Assembly (NCBI GenBank): GCA_017626055.1
Contig: JAGAJM010000004.1
Coordinates: 248,001-312,000 of the forward strand
Direction: 5' to 3'
Source of the DNA: a bacterium
GTDB lineage: Bacteria > Cyanobacteriota > Vampirovibrionia > Gastranaerophilales > Gastranaerophilaceae
Length of the DNA: 64,000 bases
A program made the translations under genes and the position numbers. This document shows, piece after piece, positions 1 through 9,097 of this stretch (positions are counted from its first letter, which is position 1; each line of letters starts with the position of its first letter). The notes below the pieces were generated by a model, which saw only the letters and a list, made by a program, of their open reading frames with translations, was not told the DNA's origin and ran no database searches.

Positions 1-171
1 ATTTAAAATTTTTGAATATAATTTGTGAACTTTTTGGCTAATTACAACAATATAATTTTTGTAATGAATTTCTTCAAGTATTGCATTTCTTAAATTTTCC
101 AAATCCACATTATTAATATGAATCGGATAATTTTTTTCTTTACCTTTTATATTTACTGAAAGTTCAATCAT
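1..171 (-). CDS. aroB: 3-dehydroquinate synthase, N-terminal part (truncated by window edge)
   Basis: Translation of the minus strand from an ATG at 171 gives 57 residues with no stop before the window edge. It starts MIELSVNIKGKEKNYPI and contains YIVVISQKVHKLY. This is the pattern of the AroB N-terminus: a short strand with a Tyr-Pro-Ile stretch, then the strand that opens the NAD-binding region and ends in a Lys-Leu-Tyr type motif. AroB makes 3-dehydroquinate from DAHP in the shikimate pathway. Its start codon overlaps the aroK stop (TAATG, sharing base 171), so the two are translationally coupled. The aroK-aroB pairing is common in bacteria and supports the call. Only the first domain strand set is visible, so the assignment rests on a short match plus context. 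Confidence 0.72.
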   Translation of the reverse strand, partial: MIELSVNIKGKEKNYPIHINNVDLENLRNAILEEIHYKNYIVVISQKVHKLYSKILN

Positions 172-674
172 TATAAAACTCCTATAATTTCTTCAGCTAT
201 TTGGTTTGGTGTTTTATTATCTGTTGTAATTGTTATAGTTGCAGATTGATAATTCGCTTCTCTTTTTTCTAGAATTTCTGTAATTTTTTCTACTGACATA
301 TTATCACAAAGTAGTGGTCTAGATGTATTATTTTTAATTCTTTCATAAATTATTTTTGGGGAAGTTTTTAAATAAATTACTGTTGAATTATCTAATAAAA
401 ATTCTCTAGTTTCTGGATTTTCTAACGCACCACCACCTAAAGAGATTACTAAATTTTCAGGTTTGGGGGTAAATATATTTCTTATTGTTTCTTTTTCAAT
501 TTTTCTAAAATATTCTTCCCCTTTATTTGAAAAAATTTCAGATATTTTTTCTCCCTCATTTTGTTCAATGAGAGTATCAATATCGATTGATTTTATATTT
601 AATTTTTTCCCTAAAATGTGAGCTATTGTTGTTTTCCCAGCTCCCATCATTCCTGTTAAAATTATTGTTTTCAT
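171..674 (-). CDS. aroK: Shikimate kinase
   Basis: A protein of 167 residues, the usual size for shikimate kinase. It phosphorylates shikimate with ATP in the cytoplasm. Visible motifs are the Walker A loop GMMGAGKTT (residues 8-16), the DID acid pair near residue 32 that binds Mg and shikimate, an arginine in the EEYFRKIE segment (shikimate binding), the GGGA loop near residue 81, and the lid arginines around SRPLL. It is the first gene of an operon with aroB, with overlapping stop and start codons. There is no Shine-Dalgarno sequence before its ATG; instead a -10-like hexamer lies 7 nt upstream, so the message may be leaderless. Confidence 0.95.
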   Translation of the reverse strand: MKTIILTGMMGAGKTTIAHILGKKLNIKSIDIDTLIEQNEGEKISEIFSNKGEEYFRKIEKETIRNIFTPKPENLVISLGGGALENPETREFLLDNSTVIYLKTSPKIIYERIKNNTSRPLLCDNMSVEKITEILEKREANYQSATITITTDNKTPNQIAEEIIGVL

Positions 675-681
675 GGATTTT

Positions 682-709
682 ATAATAGCTTAATTTTAAA
701 AATTTTCAA
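682..709 (-). promoter_or_regulatory. Promoter of aroK, leaderless type
   Basis: On the minus strand TTGAAA (709-704), a 16-nt spacer and TATTAT (687-682) are followed by 7 nt and then the aroK ATG. Initiation would fall on or next to the start codon. No Shine-Dalgarno sequence is present in the 7 nt. Confidence 0.5.
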
Positions 710-779
710 GTTTATTAACAACTTTTACCTCTTTGACTTGTTCTAAAATTGGGGTATTATTAGAAAAAGAGGAAAAATT

Positions 780-1568
780 ATGGTTAAAAAGATAATTTCG
801 TTATTGTTATTAATGATGATTGTTTGTACAGGTTGTGGGAAAAAACAAAAAGAAGAGCAACTTGCAAATGATTTAGAAAATATTATAAAAAAAGATCAAA
901 TTGTTGTTGGGATAAAAACCGATACCTATCCGTTTGGTTATATTGATGAAAAAGGGCATTATGCAGGTTATGATGCTTCACTAGCTCGAATTATTGCTAG
1001 AGGAATTTTAGGTAGTGATAAGAAGGTTAAATTTGTTCCAGTAACATCTTCTGACAGAATGATGAAATTGTATTCAGAAGAAGTTGATATGTTAATTGCA
1101 ACAATGTCTATTACTTCAAAACGTCAAGAAATTATCGATTTTTCAAATCCATATCATATTGCAGGACAAGCTGTTTTGGTTAAAAAAGGTAGTTCTGTAA
1201 AATCAATAAGAGATTTGAGTGGAAAAACTGCGATTATCATTTTTGGTTCGACAAGTGAACAAAGCTTGCGAACTGCTATACCAAATCTAAAAGTTATTGG
1301 TTATAAAACTTATCCAGAAGCTCTTAATGCTTTAAAGACTGATAAGGCGGATGCGATAGTGTCTGACGATACAATTCTTTTGGGTATGCAATTGAAAGAT
1401 GATAGTGTAGTTTTACTTCCTAAGCGTTATACAAAGGAACCTTATGCAGTTGCATTTAGAAAAGGCATTGAATCTAGAGATTTAATTCGTGCAGTTAATA
1501 ATGTTATTGATATTGAAACTCGTAATGGTCAGTTAAAACAAATAAAATCAACGTTTGGAATTAAATAA
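780..1568 (+). CDS. Amino-acid-type ABC transporter substrate-binding lipoprotein
   Basis: A 262-residue family 3 solute-binding protein. The N-terminus is a lipoprotein signal: a lysine pair, a Leu-rich core, then a lipobox VCTGC with the modified Cys near residue 19. The mature part begins with the family signature IVVGIKTDTYPFGY, followed by GYDASLARIIA, MLIATMSIT and RQEIIDFSNPY, typical of glutamine, glutamate or cystine binding proteins. It should sit on the outer face of the membrane and deliver an amino acid to a permease. No permease or ATPase gene lies next to it, so its transporter partner must be encoded elsewhere. A good ribosome site (GAGGAAAA) precedes the ATG. Its last 8 nt overlap the convergent cca gene. 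Confidence 0.85.
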   Translation: MVKKIISLLLLMMIVCTGCGKKQKEEQLANDLENIIKKDQIVVGIKTDTYPFGYIDEKGHYAGYDASLARIIARGILGSDKKVKFVPVTSSDRMMKLYSEEVDMLIATMSITSKRQEIIDFSNPYHIAGQAVLVKKGSSVKSIRDLSGKTAIIIFGSTSEQSLRTAIPNLKVIGYKTYPEALNALKTDKADAIVSDDTILLGMQLKDDSVVLLPKRYTKEPYAVAFRKGIESRDLIRAVNNVIDIETRNGQLKQIKSTFGIK

Positions 1569-2658
1569 TGTTAAAGAAAGTTTTAGCAAGCTGAATTTCC
1601 TGAGCTTTATTAAGTTCAGGATTTTCTAATTTTTGAGCTAATATGTAATCAAAACATTCTTGATATTTTGGTGAGGGGTTCATGCCTAATTCGTGCAAAT
1701 CTTTACCTGTAATTTCAAGTTTTACATATTGTAAATTATCCAGATAATGAGTTACAAGTCCATAATTTTGAGTTGCATACATTAAAATAGATTCAATGTT
1801 TAATTCATTAAATGTTTTGTATATATCAAAATTTGAAGTAAGATTTGTATTACATATTTTTTTATAATTTTCAACGATAGTTTTTTCGACTTTTGTTAGC
1901 GGAAGATTTGAAATATCTGGCAAAAGTCCAACATAAATTAACCAAATATTTTCTGGATTATATTTGTTAATTAAATTTTCTAAATTTGTTTTTGGTAATT
2001 CAAATTCTTTTGGTGAGATTAGTTTATAAATCCCTTGTTCAACAAATCTTTTAAATGCTTCTGTTGAATTTAGGTTAAATGTTTCGATAAGTTCTTTTTT
2101 TAATCTTTTAAAAGACATATCGTAATTTATGTTTTTTAAATATTCATCTTGAAGTTTTTTTGTATGTTCATCCAATTCAAAACCAAAACGAATTGCAAAT
2201 TTCAAACCTCTAACAATTCTTGTTGGGTCATCAATAAAACTTTCATCATGTAAAACTCTTATGGTTTTATTTTTTATATCTTCAAGTCCATTTGTGTAGT
2301 CTATAATTTCACCTGTCAGAGTTGATTTTGCAAGAGCGTTGATTGTGAAATCTCGACGCAAAATGTCTTCTTTTAACAAACATCCGATATTTTGTACTTC
2401 TGGAAGATGCCCTTTTTGTGGATAAGATTCACTTCTGGTGGCAGCAATATCAATTTCTTCGTTGTTTAATTTTATTCTTACTGTTCCAAAAGGTTCGTTA
2501 ATTTGCACAATCTCAGCACCATCAATAGTTTTTGCAAATTCAATTGCATCGCCTTGATATGTTAAGTCGATGTCGAAACTTTCTTTGCCGAGTAGTTCAT
2601 CTCTGACTACCCCACCTATAAAAAATAAGTTTTTATCGTGTATATTGATGATGTCCAT
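1561..2658 (-). CDS. cca: CCA-adding enzyme / tRNA nucleotidyltransferase
   Basis: A 365-residue class II polynucleotide nucleotidyltransferase. It begins with the signature GGVVRDELLG (residues 15-24) followed by the metal-binding DIDLT, then RDFTINALA and the RIVRGLKFAIRFGF block of the neck region. It adds or repairs the CCA end of tRNAs, which fits the one tRNA gene in this window lacking an encoded CCA. Family members include poly(A) polymerases and split A- or CC-adding enzymes, so exact specificity is not certain. The ATG has no Shine-Dalgarno sequence; TAAAAT lies 6 nt upstream on the minus strand, suggesting a leaderless mRNA. It converges with the lipoprotein gene, overlapping by 8 nt. 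Confidence 0.88.
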   Translation of the reverse strand: MDIINIHDKNLFFIGGVVRDELLGKESFDIDLTYQGDAIEFAKTIDGAEIVQINEPFGTVRIKLNNEEIDIAATRSESYPQKGHLPEVQNIGCLLKEDILRRDFTINALAKSTLTGEIIDYTNGLEDIKNKTIRVLHDESFIDDPTRIVRGLKFAIRFGFELDEHTKKLQDEYLKNINYDMSFKRLKKELIETFNLNSTEAFKRFVEQGIYKLISPKEFELPKTNLENLINKYNPENIWLIYVGLLPDISNLPLTKVEKTIVENYKKICNTNLTSNFDIYKTFNELNIESILMYATQNYGLVTHYLDNLQYVKLEITGKDLHELGMNPSPKYQECFDYILAQKLENPELNKAQEIQLAKTFFNII

Positions 2659-2722
2659 ACATTGATTTTAGCGTAAAATAGTGTAAAATGAAAGATGTAT
2701 AATTTTTAAGAAGGTCAGTTTT

Positions 2723-5700
2723 ATGTTACAGGAAGCAACGAAAGCACTTAATTCAGCGTTTAATAATAGTTTTATCAAGAAATTGAGCTTATATTTGCAC
2801 GATTGTGTGAGAGAAGAAGTTAAAAGCTCAACTTTTAGAAATTTAAAAGGTGATAAAGATAATAAATGGATTTTCCTAAAAGAACAGGAAACTTTGTTAA
2901 CTCAAGGTTTAGATTATTTGAAACTTGATGGTTCAAATCCTAATTTAACTGAATTAATGTTGCAGGGCGTTGCTAGTGCTCGTGACAAGTATCTTATTTA
3001 TGGTTATATGTTTTTGGTTGGCCGCAATGGTAAATCAAAACGTCATAATGAATTCTTGACTCCATTGTTATATGTCCCTTGTAAATTGGAACGTAATGGG
3101 GTGAATATTAATTGTATGCTTCAAGATGAAGTGTTGTCATTAAACACTGGAGCGTTGGCTGCGTTACTTAAAAAAGGCGACGATGATGATGAAGTGGATT
3201 TATTCTTGGAAGGAATTTTGGATGTTGTTCCTGATCTTCCAATTACTAAAGAAAAAATGGATATTTTCTTAACTACTTTGAAATCATTAATTCCAGATTT
3301 AGAAATTGCAACAGATTCATCTGAAAACGTTGATGAGGATAACGTTTCAAAAGATGAAACTTCAGAAAAAGATTTGTCTGATGTTCAAATTACTGGCGAA
3401 AATTATGATGAAATTATAGAAGATGAAATTCAAGAACAAAAGCAAAAAGCAGCAGTTGGTGAAATTAAAAAATTAAGTGTAACTTATCAAAGTGCTATTA
3501 TTTTGACAAAACGTCCAGCTGTTACTGCTGGTGTCCTACATGAATTGACTCAAATTTCTGAAAAACCAAGTGGTGTATTTAGAGAAACAACTTTGAGTGT
3601 AATTAATGATGAATACACGCAATCTGTTGAAAAAGCGTTTCCATTGAAAGATGGTGAGGGTGAATTTTATCCGATTACGCCACTAGCATTAAGTGATTCT
3701 CAAGAAAGAGTAATTAAAAATATTGAGCATAATAAGTTAGTAGCAGTTCAAGGACCTCATGGAACAGGTAAATCTCAAACTATTGTAAACCTTGTTGCAC
3801 ACTTGATTGCAAATGGTAAAACTGTTCTTGTTGCATCACGTATGGACAAGGCGGTTGACGTTGTTGCAGATAGATTGAATGACTTAGGTGCACCTTATTT
3901 AGCACTTCGTGCAGGTAGAATGAATTACCAAAAACAATTAAGTCACCAGTTGCAAGAATTAACTTCTGGTAAATTTGCGCTGGATGATGATGTTGAAGAT
4001 TTTATCTTTGCGGATGTGAAAGATATGCGTCAACATCTTGATTGTTTGCGAGAAACTGAAGAAAAATGTGAACATATTCTGAAGTTAGAAAAAGAGTGGT
4101 ATGACCTTAGAAATGAAATTAAGGAACAAACTTCTGTTGTTGGAGAAATGGAGTATATTCGTCGTCCACTTAAAAAATCTGAAATTGATAATATTAATGA
4201 TGTGATTAGATCATTAACGGAAAATATGGAAAAATCTGGATTTTTTGCAGGGATTGCGAATATGTCTAGCTTAAGACAATTGAAAAAAATTCTTGATATA
4301 AAAGATTTTGAAGTTGAACCAGAAAATCTTGATAGATTAAAAGTTGAACTTGATTTTATGACTCAAAAATGGAGATTGCGTAAGATTGAATCTGATATTC
4401 AAAAAACTGGAAATCTTCATGTTATGAGTGAACAAATTCGTCAAATGAAACGTAAACAAGGACCTTTGGCGGTTAATATTTTAAAAAGTACAAGACGTGA
4501 AGCATTAAAAGCTTTATTACGTGATGCGAAAAAAGTTAGAAGAATTAAAGTTCATTCTCTTTCTCTTGTTGAACGTAAGAAGAAAAAATCTAATCAAATT
4601 ATGGAAGAAGAAGATTTTAGACCATTGTTAGATGCATTCCCTTGCTGGTGTGTAACAACTTATGCAGTATCTGATTCACTTCCATTAAAGCCTGGTATGT
4701 TTGATGTTGCGATTATTGATGAGGCTTCACAATGTGATATTGCAAGTTGTTTCCCAATTATGTATCGTGCGAAAAAGACAGTTGTAGTTGGTGACGATAA
4801 ACAGCTTCCTCACTTGTCATTCTTAGAAAAAGCTAAAGAACAATCATTCTTAAGTCAATATGGTATTCCTGATAAATATCAATTGATGTGGAGATTTAGA
4901 ACTAATTCAATGTTTGATTTAGCAGATTATTATTCAATGAATTCTGTTATGTTAGACGAACATTTTAGGAGTTTACCTCCAATTATTGATTTTTCAAATA
5001 AAGAATTTTACAACGATAGAATTCGTATCATGAAAAAAGATACATCTGAAGATATGGCAATTGATATTATTAATGTTCCTGATGGTAAGGTTGATTCTGA
5101 TGCGACAAGAAACTTACCTGAAATCGAAGCATTGGTAAAAACTTTACACGAAATTATTATCGAAGATGAAAGAAATAATCCAGATAAACCTGTAAGTATT
5201 GGTATTATTTCACCATTTAGGGCTCAAGTTGAGCAGTTAAAAATATCTGTTCCAAAAGTTCTATCAGATTATATGATTAAAAAACACCAAATCGAAATCG
5301 GTACAGCTCATACATTCCAAGGGGATGAAAGAGATATTATTTTAATGTCTTGGGCATTTGCAAATAATTCTTATCCGCAGAGTATTACTTTCTTGCAAAA
5401 ACCAAATCTGTTTAACGTAGCAATCACTCGTGCAAGAAGTAAATGTATAAACTTTGTATCTCACGATTTGGATACAATGCCAGATGGACATTTTAGGCAT
5501 TATGTTTCATATTTAAAACAGTATAAAGATAGAAAAGAAGCGTTAAAAAATAATGAAATAGATGAAAATATCTACAAAAATGCTCTAGAGCGTGAAATTG
5601 CTCAAGCAATCAGAGAACTTGATCATAAAGTTGATGCAGGTGTAGAAATTGCTGGCTTAAGTGCAGACTTAGTTGTAGATGATAAATTTATTGTTGAAAT

Positions 5701-5857
5701 TGATGGTATGGATGATAACAAAAAACTTCACCATATGTCTAATATGAAAAAACAAGCAATTCTTGAACGTTGTGGATTTAAGGTTAAACGTATAACATTT
5801 AGAGAATGGCAATATTCATCTAAGGCTTGTTTAGATAGAATTTTAAATATTGATTAA
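2723..5857 (+). CDS. SF1 (Upf1-like) helicase with C-terminal restriction-endonuclease-like domain
   Basis: A 1044-residue protein. The N-terminal 330 residues have no motif I recognise and contain an acidic linker around residues 200-250. Then come SF1 helicase motifs: a Q-motif-like LSDSQERVI, Walker A GPHGTGKS (about 345-352), DEASQCD (about 664), GDDKQLPH, a DEHFRS segment, GTAHTFQGDERD and NVAITRARS. The final 90 residues (from about 950) resemble the MTES_1575/Vsr-like nuclease fold seen at the end of DUF4011-type helicases, with ADLVVDDKFIVEIDG carrying the acidic residues. It should act on nucleic acids, in repair or defence. It stands alone with its own ribosome site (AAGAAGGT) and has codon use like its housekeeping neighbours. 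A bidirectional terminator follows. Confidence 0.82.
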   Translation: MLQEATKALNSAFNNSFIKKLSLYLHDCVREEVKSSTFRNLKGDKDNKWIFLKEQETLLTQGLDYLKLDGSNPNLTELMLQGVASARDKYLIYGYMFLVGRNGKSKRHNEFLTPLLYVPCKLERNGVNINCMLQDEVLSLNTGALAALLKKGDDDDEVDLFLEGILDVVPDLPITKEKMDIFLTTLKSLIPDLEIATDSSENVDEDNVSKDETSEKDLSDVQITGENYDEIIEDEIQEQKQKAAVGEIKKLSVTYQSAIILTKRPAVTAGVLHELTQISEKPSGVFRETTLSVINDEYTQSVEKAFPLKDGEGEFYPITPLALSDSQERVIKNIEHNKLVAVQGPHGTGKSQTIVNLVAHLIANGKTVLVASRMDKAVDVVADRLNDLGAPYLALRAGRMNYQKQLSHQLQELTSGKFALDDDVEDFIFADVKDMRQHLDCLRETEEKCEHILKLEKEWYDLRNEIKEQTSVVGEMEYIRRPLKKSEIDNINDVIRSLTENMEKSGFFAGIANMSSLRQLKKILDIKDFEVEPENLDRLKVELDFMTQKWRLRKIESDIQKTGNLHVMSEQIRQMKRKQGPLAVNILKSTRREALKALLRDAKKVRRIKVHSLSLVERKKKKSNQIMEEEDFRPLLDAFPCWCVTTYAVSDSLPLKPGMFDVAIIDEASQCDIASCFPIMYRAKKTVVVGDDKQLPHLSFLEKAKEQSFLSQYGIPDKYQLMWRFRTNSMFDLADYYSMNSVMLDEHFRSLPPIIDFSNKEFYNDRIRIMKKDTSEDMAIDIINVPDGKVDSDATRNLPEIEALVKTLHEIIIEDERNNPDKPVSIGIISPFRAQVEQLKISVPKVLSDYMIKKHQIEIGTAHTFQGDERDIILMSWAFANNSYPQSITFLQKPNLFNVAITRARSKCINFVSHDLDTMPDGHFRHYVSYLKQYKDRKEALKNNEIDENIYKNALEREIAQAIRELDHKVDAGVEIAGLSADLVVDDKFIVEIDGMDDNKKLHHMSNMKKQAILERCGFKVKRITFREWQYSSKACLDRILNID

Positions 5858-5860
5858 AAA

Positions 5861-5888
5861 AAGAAGCTGGTTTAATGACCAGCTTCTT
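5861..5888. terminator. Bidirectional rho-independent terminator
   Basis: A perfect 10-bp stem (5861-5870 with 5879-5888) closes an 8-nt loop and is flanked by A and T runs. It serves the helicase gene on the plus strand and overlaps the last codons of the convergent UPF0489-like gene. Confidence 0.85.
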
Positions 5889-6858
5889 CATATTCTTCGA
5901 CATATCTGTTTTTGTATTTATCAATCATATCAAATTTGTTTGCAGTAAGAGTTATATATTTAAAAGTAATATCAACAAATGATTGGTATTGTTTAGGTAA
6001 GTATCTTGGTGATAAAGAAAGCGAAATAATTGTTGGTTTGATTTCTTTTTTCTTTAAGGTATCAAAGATTGAATAAAATGTTGCATTGATTTCGTGTTCA
6101 TTTCGTTTAAAGAATTTAAAATCATTGTAAGTATCAAATCCAGAATTGCTTATATAATCAGCGTCAATACTTAAAAATACATCTTGACCTTTTAGGTTTG
6201 GAAGTGTGTTTTCTGTGCAAGTAATAACTTCGATTTTTCTTAAATTTGATTCATCTGTGTTGAACAATTTTTTTAGGTTTTCTTTTTTTGCAGGAATTTC
6301 GTTCATTTTTCCTGTTTTTGGATCAAAGTAAAATTCTTGTTTGTATGCTTTTTTGTATAGAGGCTTAAACAAGAATGTGAATTCGTTTGTCTTTTTATCA
6401 GAGATATTGCCAAAAAGAATAAAGGCTTCTTCATCAGGAAGTTCCCCGCCATATGCTCCAAATATTGTCATTAAATCAATATTTTTGGCTTCTTCCATTG
6501 GCATAACCCAATATACAGTATTGATTTGAGGATTGCTTGCCAAAAGATTATTTATCCAACTGCTGACATCTGATTCTTTATATTTAAGTATGTCTGCGTT
6601 GACAAAAATATCACTATGAGTATCAAAGTTAATTAATATTTTAGGAACTTTAATGTTCTTTCTTTTGGCATAATCTATTACGTCTAATGCTTGGTTATGA
6701 TCAAGGTTCATATCTATTAATTTTGAATTTTGAGTTACTTCTTTTACATTGGAAGTTATATCTAATTTTTCAAGTTTTTTTTGTTTGATTACAACAGAAA
6801 AAATTGCTGCTATAACAAGTGTGAATACAATTATAATAGTTGCTAATCTATGATTCAT
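5872..6858 (-). CDS. UPF0489-like protein with arginase/deacetylase-type metal motifs, membrane anchored
   Basis: A 328-residue protein with an N-terminal membrane segment (about residues 7-24) and no cleavage site I trust, so the bulk probably lies outside the cytoplasmic membrane. Two metal-ligand-like motifs stand out: NFDTHSDI near residue 98 and LSIDADYIS near residue 229. The pair DTHSD plus DADY is what the UPF0489 family, related to the arginase/histone-deacetylase fold, shows. WVMP and RYLP motifs lie between and after them. The substrate is unknown. It has a ribosome site just upstream (AAGGGGGC) and stands alone, convergent with the helicase gene. The family assignment is from memory of motif order, so confidence is moderate. 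Confidence 0.6.
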   Translation of the reverse strand: MNHRLATIIIVFTLVIAAIFSVVIKQKKLEKLDITSNVKEVTQNSKLIDMNLDHNQALDVIDYAKRKNIKVPKILINFDTHSDIFVNADILKYKESDVSSWINNLLASNPQINTVYWVMPMEEAKNIDLMTIFGAYGGELPDEEAFILFGNISDKKTNEFTFLFKPLYKKAYKQEFYFDPKTGKMNEIPAKKENLKKLFNTDESNLRKIEVITCTENTLPNLKGQDVFLSIDADYISNSGFDTYNDFKFFKRNEHEINATFYSIFDTLKKKEIKPTIISLSLSPRYLPKQYQSFVDITFKYITLTANKFDMIDKYKNRYVEEYEEAGH

Positions 6859-6982
6859 ATTTGCCCCCTTAGTTATGATAATTATATTATTTATTTTTCT
6901 GAGGTCAAATACGTATCATTTTACAAACAATATTTTTCAGATAATATAAAAGTACATTAGTCGAAATAAGAGGTATGAAATA

Positions 6983-8308
6983 ATGAAAAAAGTCTATATA
7001 GAAACAATGGGTTGCCAAATGAATAAATCAGATACTGAACGTATGTTTGGTATGTTGTCTAGCTTTGGGTATGAAGAAACTAAGATTCCAAAAGAAGCTG
7101 ATTTATTGATGGTAAACACTTGCTCTATTAGACAATTATCAGAAGATAAAGCGTATAGTTTGATTGGGACTTGGGGAAAATGGAAAAAATCAAGACCAGA
7201 ATTGAAAATTGGTTTTTGCGGTTGTGTTGCTCAACAAAAAGCTGAACAAATTTTCAAACGTGCGCATTATGTAGATTTTGTTTTGGGAACTCATAAAATT
7301 TATTCATTACCTGAAATTATCAAAACAATTGAAGCTGGTGAAAAAGTTTGTGTATGCGAAGAAACTCACAAAAACGAAGATGATAAAGCTATTCAATATC
7401 AGATTAATCGTGTAAAATCTGTTAATGCTTGGATTCCGATTACTGAGGGTTGTAATAATTTCTGTACATATTGTATTGTTCCATACACTCGTGGTAGAGA
7501 ACGTTCAAGGTTACCTGAAACTATTTTAAAAGAAGTAAAAGATGCCTTAAATGATGGTTTTAAAGAAATTACATTGTTAGGTCAAAATGTTGACAGTTAT
7601 GGAAAAGATTTTAAAGATAGAGAATATCGTTTGGCGGATTTGTTGCGTGAAGTTAATGCAATAGAGGGTAAATTCAGAATTCGATTTGTAACATCTTATC
7701 CAACAGATATTACTGATAATTTAATTGAAACAGTTGTTGAATTAGATAAGGTGTGCGAATATTTCCATATTCCAATGCAATCAGGTAGCAGTGAAGTTTT
7801 GAAAAAGATGAATCGTCGTTATGATAGAGAAACTTATTTCAAAATTGCGAATAAAGTTCGTGCAATGGTTCCAGATGTTACTATTACAAGTGATTTTATT
7901 GCAGGCTTCCCTGGGGAAACTGAGGAACAATTTATTGAAACTTTGACTGCGATGGAAGAAATAGGTTTGGATTATTCAAATACTGCTGCTTATTCTCCTC
8001 GTGAAAAGACAGTTGCCGCAAAATGGGTTGATAAATACATTGATGAAGATACAAAATTTGAGCGTTTAGCTAGACTTAATGAGCAAAATAGAAAATGTTG
8101 TTTAGCTTCAAATAAAAAATTCTTAGGTCGTGAGATGGAAGTTCTTGTTGAAAACTTTGAAAATCACAAAGGTAAAAATGTGATTACAGGTAGAACAAGA
8201 AATAATAAAATTGTTCACATTCCTTGTGATAAGGATTTGACTGGTGAATTTATAAACGTTAAAATTACTGGTGTAAAAACTTGGTACTTAAATGGTGAGA
8301 TTATCTAA
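6983..8308 (+). CDS. miaB: tRNA-2-methylthio-N6-dimethylallyladenosine synthase
   Basis: A 441-residue radical-SAM methylthiotransferase of the usual length. The N-terminal UPF0004 domain has the three cluster cysteines (TMGCQMNKSD, NTCSIR, GCVAQ). The radical SAM core has CNNFCTYC around residues 157-164 followed by VPYTRGRERSR, and the C-terminal 65 residues form a TRAM domain. It adds the methylthio group to i6A37 of tRNAs reading UNN codons. The ATG follows an AAGAGGT ribosome site. The next gene, an M48 protease, starts immediately after its stop, so the two are probably cotranscribed. RimO and MtaB are alternatives in this family, but the RGRERSR and TSYPTD motifs fit MiaB. Confidence 0.93.
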   Translation: MKKVYIETMGCQMNKSDTERMFGMLSSFGYEETKIPKEADLLMVNTCSIRQLSEDKAYSLIGTWGKWKKSRPELKIGFCGCVAQQKAEQIFKRAHYVDFVLGTHKIYSLPEIIKTIEAGEKVCVCEETHKNEDDKAIQYQINRVKSVNAWIPITEGCNNFCTYCIVPYTRGRERSRLPETILKEVKDALNDGFKEITLLGQNVDSYGKDFKDREYRLADLLREVNAIEGKFRIRFVTSYPTDITDNLIETVVELDKVCEYFHIPMQSGSSEVLKKMNRRYDRETYFKIANKVRAMVPDVTITSDFIAGFPGETEEQFIETLTAMEEIGLDYSNTAAYSPREKTVAAKWVDKYIDEDTKFERLARLNEQNRKCCLASNKKFLGREMEVLVENFENHKGKNVITGRTRNNKIVHIPCDKDLTGEFINVKITGVKTWYLNGEII

Positions 8309-9097
8309 TTGGTAATTAAGAAATTAATAGCGATATTATTAATATTATTCATGTCAACTTGTTGTTTTGCAATTGAAACAACTTTGCCAAATGATGTTTT
8401 GCAAGGTTCTGTTTCTGTGCAGATAAAACCTTATTATGATAATTGGTCATCAAATGAAGCGTTTAATAAAATTAATCGAATTGGAACAAAATTAGTTTTA
8501 GCAAATGGTATTGAAGAAGATATAGTTTTTGTTGTGACTGATAAAGATGAGGCAAATGCTTCTACAAATATTCACGATAGAATTTCAATTTATAGTGGCT
8601 TATTAAAATATGTTGAAACAGAAGATGAACTGGCTTTTGTTATTGGTCATGAGATGGGACATGTTACCAAAAATCATGTCAAAAAAAGTTTAGCAAGAAG
8701 AGTTGTAACTGGTATAACTGGTGCAACAGGAACTGTTTTATCTGTTTTAGGGCTTGTAAAAGATTCATCAAGTTTAACTAAAGCTGGTGCAATTTTAGCT
8801 GGGACAACAGTTGTTGGGGGAGTTGCAAATAAAAAATTTTCTCGTAATCAAGAAATAAAGGCAGATAGAGAAAGTATTGATTACATGGTAAAGGCTGGTT
8901 ATAATCCACTTGCTACAATTTCAATTTTAAATAAAATCTCTGGTAATTATTTTGATTTCTTTTCGTCTCATCCGTCTGGTGAAAAAAGAATTAAAAAAGC
9001 GTACGAATACATTGAAGATGAGTATCCCCAATATATTGAACAAGGTTACGATACAACTTCCTACGAAAGAGCTTTGAAAATAATTAATGAGGACTAA
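8309..9097 (+). CDS. M48-family metalloprotease, secreted
   Basis: A 262-residue protein with a signal peptide that requires the TTG start at 8309 (MVIKK, hydrophobic core, cleavage near CCFA-IET). Starting at the internal ATG at 8351 would remove most of that signal. The zinc motif is VIGHEMGHVTKNH near residue 112, with a glycine-rich hydrophobic stretch after it and the distal EIKADRESIDYM helix supplying the third ligand. SSHPSGEKRI near residue 217 is the usual M48 terminal signature. It resembles LoiP/YcaL-type envelope quality-control proteases. It follows miaB with no gap, and its last 4 nt overlap the convergent pheA gene. Confidence 0.85.
   Translation: MVIKKLIAILLILFMSTCCFAIETTLPNDVLQGSVSVQIKPYYDNWSSNEAFNKINRIGTKLVLANGIEEDIVFVVTDKDEANASTNIHDRISIYSGLLKYVETEDELAFVIGHEMGHVTKNHVKKSLARRVVTGITGATGTVLSVLGLVKDSSSLTKAGAILAGTTVVGGVANKKFSRNQEIKADRESIDYMVKAGYNPLATISILNKISGNYFDFFSSHPSGEKRIKKAYEYIEDEYPQYIEQGYDTTSYERALKIINED

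Noticed and set aside
2723-5857. Calling the SF1 helicase-nuclease a defence gene
   Set aside because: The nuclease fusion is suggestive, but the gene is isolated among housekeeping genes with matching codon use, so the role is left open.
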